Assembly: GCA_034509755.1 (NCBI GenBank)
Contig: CM067550.1
Coordinates: 15,183,001-15,247,000, forward strand
Length of the DNA: 64,000 bases
Direction of reading: 5' to 3'
From: Anisodus tanguticus
Lineage: Eukaryota > Streptophyta > Magnoliopsida > Solanales > Solanaceae
Positions within the stretch are counted from its first letter, which is position 1, and each line of letters starts with the position of its first letter. Shown one piece after another: positions 57,704-64,000 of this stretch. A program made the translations under genes and the position numbers. Below the pieces are notes generated by a model. That model had not been told where the DNA came from, did not search any database, and was given only the letters and a program-made list of their open reading frames with translations.

Positions 57704-59455
57704 TGTAACACCTTGTATTTCCGGATAATAAATTGAGCACATACGTAGGCAAGTGGACCTGACCCCGAGAAGTTTATGTTGTACTTGCATATACTAATAA
57801 GGAAATTAGTATATAAAAAAATGTGATCCTGAAATAATTTTTGGATTTCACAAGTGTGGCGACGGGGATTAATAATAACAATTGTATATCCCCAAAGAGG
57901 TTATGGACTAGTGTCATATTACAGAAATTATGACATTGAGTATAAGAAGATTTTATAAGTCGTCCGGATTTAAGTGAATTGAGATCGAAAATTTAATTGT
58001 GTGTATAATTAATTAATTGTGGGATTAATTAATGATAACTAGGGAGACAATATATATAGTGGGGATTTATACTTGTTACATTTTAAAACACTATTTGAGT
58101 GATTAAGCTTTATGAATACGATGGCAGCTTCCCAGCGTCTTCAAGACACTTACCCTTAGCCATTAAATATTTTCATCTCCTCAATCTTCTTCATCTCTTC
58201 AAACCATCTTCATCAAGCATCTATAGGAATCTTTCCATGGATAACGATTTGTTGCACTCTAAGTAGAAGGAGTAAAACCTCAGTCGTTAGTTGCTAAAAT
58301 TCTCGACCAAATTGGGGATTTTCTGCAAGTTTCATATAACCAAAAAGGGAGAATTCAAGGTATTCTGGGTTTTAATTCCAGTGGAACCAAAGCCTTAAAC
58401 AAGGCTAGAAACACAGAAGCTAAACAAGAACCTTGAATTCAAAAAGATTCTGGCGCGAATCGATTTTGGGTTCTGCTGTTTCTGCTTGTCGAAAACTGAT
58501 TTGGGCGAAAGGTTTTCCGTTGATTCTCGTCGCTATGTCTAATAGAGGTAATCTTTCTTGTTCCTAAAGTTTATACAATTTCAGAACATGATTCTTGCCA
58601 TTAGCTTTAGAAGATTATCGAAAATGCTAAGTTTGGGTTGGGTGTTGTCGGGACTGCCGTAATTGTAAGGTATTGGAGTTGCATGTGAAATTGTTGTACT
58701 GTTTTGGATATTGTAGTAGTAAGAAGAAGGACTAAGAGGGCTGGGTGTTTTGCTACACGCATAGGTTTCGAAATAAATGGAATATAGACTCTACGCGTAC
58801 AAAGTATTAGCTAGAATGTCTCAATGAAGCGATTTCTAGTATATTGATCCGATTATGACGTAAATCATTCATATGGTGTAGATAATTACTTATAAAGCTT
58901 ACAAGGACCCGCGAAACTTAGATAAATTCGACAACAAGGTATGCAAGGATTTTTCTCCCTTTTTGGCATATTCTACGTACAAGCATAACCGGATTATTGT
59001 TCCATAAAGTACTATACTCTTAGTAGTTAAGAATGATCATGTTATTGACTCTTATGTTAAAAGCCTATTTAAGTATGCTTCTAAGTCTTTATTGAGGCAT
59101 ATGAAAAAGATGTTGATATTCACCGCGTTAGCCAAAGGTACAAGGATATTGGGCCAGGATGTATTATTGTCATTCGTGCATTCTCATTTGCATTGCATAA
59201 ATATGTTATCCTGGACCACTTGTGCTATGCACACTACTATATGGTAAATATTGTATATATATGTAAGGGATATGGGAAAAGGAAAAGGCGTTATATACGC
59301 ACACCACCTGCAGCTGGTACAGACTATCACAAAAGAGCCCTAAGAGGCCAATGTGATGTGATGTGATGATGTGATGCCTGTGTGGCTTATTGGGACGGGT
59401 TGCACGATCCGCAATACTAACATATATTGGGTCGGGTTGCACGATCCGCAACTTT

Positions 59456-59500
<45 letters not shown>

Positions 59501-60115
59501 TACATTTGCATCATGCATACTTTCATTTACCAATATATGGTATGATGCCCACAGAGGCTGTTATGGTATGGAAGATGCTCGAAGAGGCTGATGTTTATGT
59601 ATACTGCATTGTGCATAACATTTAGGCATGCGTATTAGGGCCCTCGGAGGCATTTACTGATGGTTAGCTGTTTCTATTTCAGACTATGATATATCTCTGC
59701 TATGTTATTTCTTATGTCTGACATACTCAGTACATTAGACGTACTGACGTCCTTTTTGCCGGGTGATGCTGCGTTTTATGCCCACAGGTTCATATTGAGA
59801 GAGTGACGGTTCACACTAGTAGGTTGCTGGTTCAGCTGGTATTTGGAGTACTCTGTTCGTTTCGGAGTTGCGGTCTGGTCGTGGTATGTTTTACTCTTTA
59901 GAGGCTTTTAGACAGGTGTCCTGTGGTTAGCTGTAATGTATGGCCTTGTCGGCCTTTGTATATAAAGGTGTAAGTTGGGGCTTTTGGGTTGGAGCTTTAT
60001 ATAATCTATCACGGCTCAATCCGTGTTTAAATATGATTAAGGGTGGAGTGTAGATGTGGTGCCCGGCGGGTAGGGTCCGGGTGCCCATCGCGACCCTCCG
60101 GTTTGGGTCGTGACA
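57704..60115 (+). repeat. 3' LTR of the LARD-like element
   Basis: 2412 bp. Differs from the 5' LTR chiefly by an (AT)n expansion at 59459-59499 and by clustered TCG/CTG swaps at about 58447-58500. Confidence 0.92.
59459..59499. repeat. (AT)n microsatellite in the 3' LTR
   Basis: About 20 AT dinucleotides; the 5' LTR has about seven at the same site (about 52581). Confidence 0.95.
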
Positions 60116-60354
60116 GCACCGGGCTGTCCTTTTTAATAATAATTTATTAATTATTTTAGCTGTAATTAATTACCTAAGAAGTAATTGATTGTATACATAT
60201 TTTTTGACATAATAAGTACATATAACTTAAATTCAAGTGGGATATAGATTTCATTTTCGTGTTTTTTGAAAATGCAAACGTGGCTTCTGGACCCTAATGA
60301 AAGATGAGGACTTCTCAGCGGATGCAAGAAATGATAGATATATTGTTCACAATA

Positions 60355-60560
60355 ATAACAACAACAATAATAACAACAACAATCTAGTAAAATCTCATAG
60401 AGTGAGTTTGGAGAGAATTGATTGTACACATACCTTATCCTTAACTTGAAAGGTAGGGAGACCGATTCCGATAGACCCTCGGCATAAGGACAAACAATTC
60501 AAATAGTATGAAAAAGGAAATAACGAAATCGAATAAAGCAGTTTGAAAAAAAGAACAATA
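60355..60560 (+). repeat. Diverged copy of the CAA-rich dispersed repeat
   Basis: 'acaacaacaataataacaac', 'aatctagtaaaatctcatag' and 'ccgattccgatagaccctcg', then 'aatagtatgaaaaaggaaat'. Tail shared with the copy in AAE3 intron 3. Confidence 0.55.
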
Positions 60561-61059
60561 GCCGCCACAAATAAATAAGATAATCAAAGTACAAGATAAA
60601 AGAAACAAGAAACAACATATAGTAGCGGAAATCAAAGTACAAGATATATAGTTCACCCATGCATTTTCATTAAAAAAATTAATAATTCTCGGAATAGAAA
60701 AACAACAAACAAAAGGGTTCATTTTAGCAAGTATTTTCTCTCATATTTAATTCATCCCCATTTGTTTTATTATATTGGGTATATTAGTGTTGTCGTTGTA
60801 TTCATATTTAATCCATGCCAGGTCCAGGTACTCCCATAACTAACTAATATGTGTACCACCCCATTAAAACTTTACGATAAGTGTGATATATGGTAGGATG
60901 ATCCATTACAGCTAGTAGGAGCCTGCAGTCACTCGACAAATTTGAGTGAGACGTTATCCGTAATTGGGAGGAGATTAAATTTGCTAATACTCCTAGTTAA
61001 TAATGACTGCAGATGATTAAGATTATATTGTTATATGCACACTGATTCCTTATAAAATG
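60561..61059. other. Intergenic, nothing recognised
   Basis: AT-rich; no exon or repeat end recognised. Confidence 0.4.
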
Positions 61060-61339
61060 AGAAAGAAATTAAAGTAGCCCCAGAGCACAGGCGAGTTGGT
61101 AAGTGGCAAGGTGATTGGGGTACAACCACTTCGACGTCGCGGGTTCGAATCCGTGTGGTGACAGTCTTTGCTGAAATATTGCAAGGGCTGTTGCTGGGTT
61201 CGTGTCCCGTTGGTCCTCTCCCTTGTAGGGTTGCCACTCGCGCATATCCCTCAATTTACATTTCACCTCGCCAAGGGACCTCTAATACAGGGGATTTCAC
61301 CTTCGGGACTTTCCCCTTCACAAAGAAAGAAATTAAAGT
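61060..61339 (+). mobile_element. tRNA-derived SINE, copy 2, with 16-bp TSD
   Basis: Body 61076-61323, TSD AGAAAGAAATTAAAGT at 61060-61075 and 61324-61339. Perfect B box GGTTCGAATCC at 61142-61152. Sequence nearly identical to the copy at 2307. Confidence 0.87.
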
Positions 61340-63162
61340 TGAAATTCGTCGAATGATATGACTTGCAAAAAGTAAAAATACGTGTCCTGGGACATACTGC
61401 AAAGTTATTTCGTTTGACAAATAGGGATTGGTGATTGGTCTAGTCCATGCTGCTGAACTGCATTGCATTTTGAAACTTGCTTTTTCTCTAGTCTACCAAG
61501 GCTGCGAAGGACGGTGATGACCATAATGAAATAAGCCAAATGTTCATCCAAATCAACTCCTTCAGTATTTTGGGTCAACACATTGATGATTCAATTAATT
61601 CATCATAATTCAAGGGTTGGTTTCATGGTACAAAAGTACCTAAACGAAATTTTATCACTAGAATATATACCTAAACATAACTATAGGTATGGAATCGGCC
61701 GGCCACTGAATTATTTCAATTCTCATTTTTGTCTTAACAGAATGATGGGCTCTTTTTGTGTTTATGAATGGTTCTCTTAGTAATTGTAATTATATTTATT
61801 ACTAGCTTCTAAATAAATGGTAAATAAACTTGAAAACAGAGACATATTCAAAATTTGAAGTTTTATGAATTCTTATAACGATTCAGTTATACTCCATACA
61901 ATAATAACTAGTTTCACTAGTGTTAAACATTTGTAGATATCTAGTAAATATTTTAATACATATATAGAAGTTGAATAAAAGCTACTGAGTTCCCGTGAAC
62001 CCACACTACATTTTGGATCCACCCAAAGGCCAGCATGATGATACCTTTATCCAGAAGGGAAGATCAAAGCTTGACCAGACAGGTCCAAATTCGGCTTTCT
62101 AGATATTTATGCATTCCCGTAATACCAAATAAATGTTCTTTCCTTCCAAGTAATAGTGTACCGATAGAGATGGTTTTATGCAAACGACGATAAATCAACA
62201 AATAACATAAGGGTTTCAAGCAATGTGTTGGCACTTCTAATTATAAGCAAACACAATTGGAAATTGTTTGATGTATGTGAGTGAAAAATCTTACCAAATT
62301 AATAAATGTGATCAATGTTAAGATTCGTGTTTTGCATATAAGTTTTTTTTTTTTAGCATAGCTTCCTCATGTAAGGAGGTTTTCATGCATCTTATAAAAA
62401 TGTAGATTTTTCTTCTTAAGGGAATTTTGGATTAGGTTTCGACCTAGTTTTGTGGATTGTGACTTAGAGCTCAACTTGTTTAGAAAAAAAGAATTGGAAA
62501 ATACAAGATCGAAAATTCAGCCAATATAATAGGATGCACATACAAAGACTTGATAAAAGCTTGGGAAGAAATTAATTAGAAGCCATTTTTTTAAGACCGC
62601 TTATTGAAACATGTTTCATACGTATTTAAAATTCATTCACTTTGTCATAAGTTAGTGTGAAAATAGTCTTCCTTTCACTTCATCTCCTCCTCCTCGTCCT
62701 CCTCATCTAATGCTAAAACTCACGTTAATCGATTGCTACAAAAAGATCACACACAAGTACATTTACATGATTGGGACTTCTTGTAAAGCCAACTCATCAA
62801 ATTTAATTTGTGATTAACGAGAAATCATACAACATAAGAAACTCATCAGTCTGATGTACATTACTAATAATGTTAAGGCTCTTGTAACACGGCCATATCA
62901 ATTTTAGGTATACAGACATACCGAGATGTATATTGCAAGTAGAAAACTCAAGGAACTTTTTTCTTGAGTTTGAAGTGACACAGTTCAAACTTGAAAAATT
63001 TCCTTCAGTTTCACATTTATGAGTTTCGAACATCTGTGCACGATCATGGAGTTTCCGCTAGCAAATTAGCAAATAAGGAAAATTCAAATTCCTTAATTTT
63101 TTTCTTGAATTTCACATGTAGGTTTTGAACTTTAGCACATTAGAAATTTTATAAGTGAAAAC
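61340..63162. other. Intergenic region with one degraded repeat
   Basis: AT-rich. 61835-62030 ('tgagttcccgtgaacccaca', 'ggatccaccc') is an old dispersed repeat in opposite orientation to 9411. A C/T-rich run (tctcctcctcctcgtcctcc) lies at about 62683-62706. No coding exon recognised. Confidence 0.4.
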
Positions 63163-64000
63163 TGTTAGAAATTAGCCTTTGGCGGGAGTTGCGACCGACC
63201 AACTTTAACGGCTTAAACACTAGTGTTACGTATGTTGGAGAATCCGGTTCTTCACACATGCATGATGTACTAAGTACGTAGATAACCGTAGGGCCAAGAA
63301 TCGTCAAATTTCATTGAGAAATGAAAGAGATATTGGTTCACGAAGTAAGGTGTTTGAAGCATGGAAAAGTGTGGTGTGTGATCAATTCTCCCTCATCGGT
63401 AGAGGAAGAAAGAATTGTTGTGTATATAATACTTGAAATTGGTTTGGGGTTTGGGACCCCAAGGGGTATCCCATGTGTTTAAAGGAGGGAGGACCTAGAT
63501 GTGCTTCGGTTCAAGTAAAGACCACACGCGCGCCGCCGCCCGCCCGTCCGGTTCCGGGTCCGCGGGCTGGGGGCTGGGGGCTGGGGGCCTTCTGATATTA
63601 TCTTTTTGGGCCAGAAGTACAGTTTGGACCAGAATTCTTTCGATGTACGTTTGGTCCCCGAAGTTTTTCGTAAAATCGAATTTCGACGGCCCGTAACGTA
63701 AACGTCCAAAGACTCAATTCGGCCCATTTATTTTGGCCGAATTACACCTCCTATAATGGCCAATCCGTTGGCATTTTTCACCATTTATTTTGGTGGATTA
63801 ACTACCTCCATAATGGCCATTATTTGGCCAATAATGGCTGTTATGGGGGCAGTTAAACAGCCCTCCCTCACCTATATAAACACCCCTTATACCATTGTTG
63901 AGGAGTACTTAACATACACGAAAATACACAAAGCAAAAATCGTTTCTTCCTAATCTTCCAAGCATCATTTCATTGCTCAATATTCTTCACGGTAGCTTTT
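63163..64000 (+). mobile_element. LTR of the decayed Copia family, plus orientation, cut by the window edge
   Basis: Starts TGTTAGAAATTAGCC and follows the reverse complement of the copy A LTR ('ggcgggagttgcgaccgacc', 'caaggggtatcccatgtgtt'). The TATA box 'cctatataaacacccc' at about 63871 confirms plus polarity. The GC-rich segment at about 63535-63590 has 'gggctgg' repeats instead of CCCGTGA. Whether it is a solo LTR or the start of a full element cannot be seen. Confidence 0.85.

Larger units (their letters stand above)
50822..60120 (+). mobile_element. LARD-like non-autonomous LTR retrotransposon, TSD GCACC
   Basis: Element 50827-60115 with GCACC at 50822-50826 and 60116-60120. LTRs 50827-53215 (2389 bp) and 57704-60115 (2412 bp) run TGTAACACC...GTCGTGACA and are almost alike. 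A PBS matching initiator tRNA-Met (TTGGTATCAGAGC, 53218-53230) and a PPT (AAGGGGGAGAGGA, 57691-57703) set plus polarity. The 4.49-kb interior has no recognisable gag, protease, RT, RNase H or integrase, and no frame above about 100 codons. The 'cgaggacgaatgtttct' just before the PPT is typical of Ty3/Gypsy Tekay-like elements, so the likely helper is an autonomous Gypsy relative. Confidence 0.92.
50647..60149 (+). mobile_element. Au SINE, split by the LARD-like element
   Basis: 5' part 50657-50826 ('aactggtaaagttactgcca', 'gtgaccaggatgtcccgagt', 'cgagagcttagtgcacc') and 3' part 60116-60139 ('gcaccgggctgtccttttt') together give the Au SINE layout. A-box region 'gagtaactggtaaagtt'; B-box-like AGTTCAAGCC at 50713-50722. 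The outer TSD TAATTTATTA is at 50647-50656 and 60140-60149. The SINE is interrupted after GCACC by a 9.3-kb LTR element. Confidence 0.85.

Overview
This is a plant nuclear genome window, most likely from the Solanaceae. The evidence is spliced genes with GT-AG introns, an Au SINE, two copies of a tRNA-derived SINE with a perfect B box, Stowaway-like and Mutator-like elements, and dense LTR retrotransposons. The species cannot be named from sequence alone. Four host genes are recognised. On the minus strand lie an RNA polymerase III subunit RPC3-like gene (exons between 1 and 7333, running off the left edge, 5' part damaged), an actin-depolymerising factor (ADF) gene (9986-11835, one-base deletion in exon 2) and an intact AAE3/oxalyl-CoA synthetase gene (44854-48707, five exons, 523 aa). 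On the plus strand lies an intact beta-tubulin gene (33096-36938, three exons, 447 aa). Tubulin and AAE3 are convergent.

Layout. 1-7.3 kb: RPC3-like exons, with large introns holding LINE and SINE fragments. 7.8-9.0 kb: Mutator-like element with a 10-bp target duplication. 10-12 kb: ADF. 12-14.7 kb: MITE and CACTA-like remnants and an old plus-strand Copia RNase H fragment. 14.7-20.2 kb: a minus-strand Copia element (TSD GTAAA) nested in the old Copia LTR. 21.4-31.8 kb: a nest inside an outer Mutator-like TIR pair (TSD TTATTTGCTT), holding a decayed Copia element (21513-28324, TSD AAATA), a Pack-MULE-like element carrying a LEA_2/NHL gene fragment (TSD CTTTATTTTA) and an AT-rich fold-back element. 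33-37 kb: beta-tubulin. 37.6-44.3 kb: a second copy of the decayed Copia family (TSD GATGC), between the convergent tubulin and AAE3 genes. 50.8-60.1 kb: a 9.3-kb LTR element with 2.4-kb LTRs, an initiator-Met PBS and a PPT but no recognisable gag-pol (LARD-like), inserted in an Au SINE (TSD GCACC). 63.2 kb to the edge: a third LTR of the decayed Copia family, in opposite orientation.

The host genes do not form a pathway: transcription (RPC3), actin turnover (ADF), microtubules (beta-tubulin) and oxalate catabolism (AAE3) are simply neighbours. The most unusual signal is technical or epigenetic. In the transposons, sites where CTG/CAG is expected from paired LTRs or from reading frame repeatedly appear as CG, CCG, TCG or CTCG, often causing frameshifts, while tubulin and AAE3 are clean. 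This would fit consensus errors at CHG-methylated repeats. All family calls come from reading the sequence; no database search was run.
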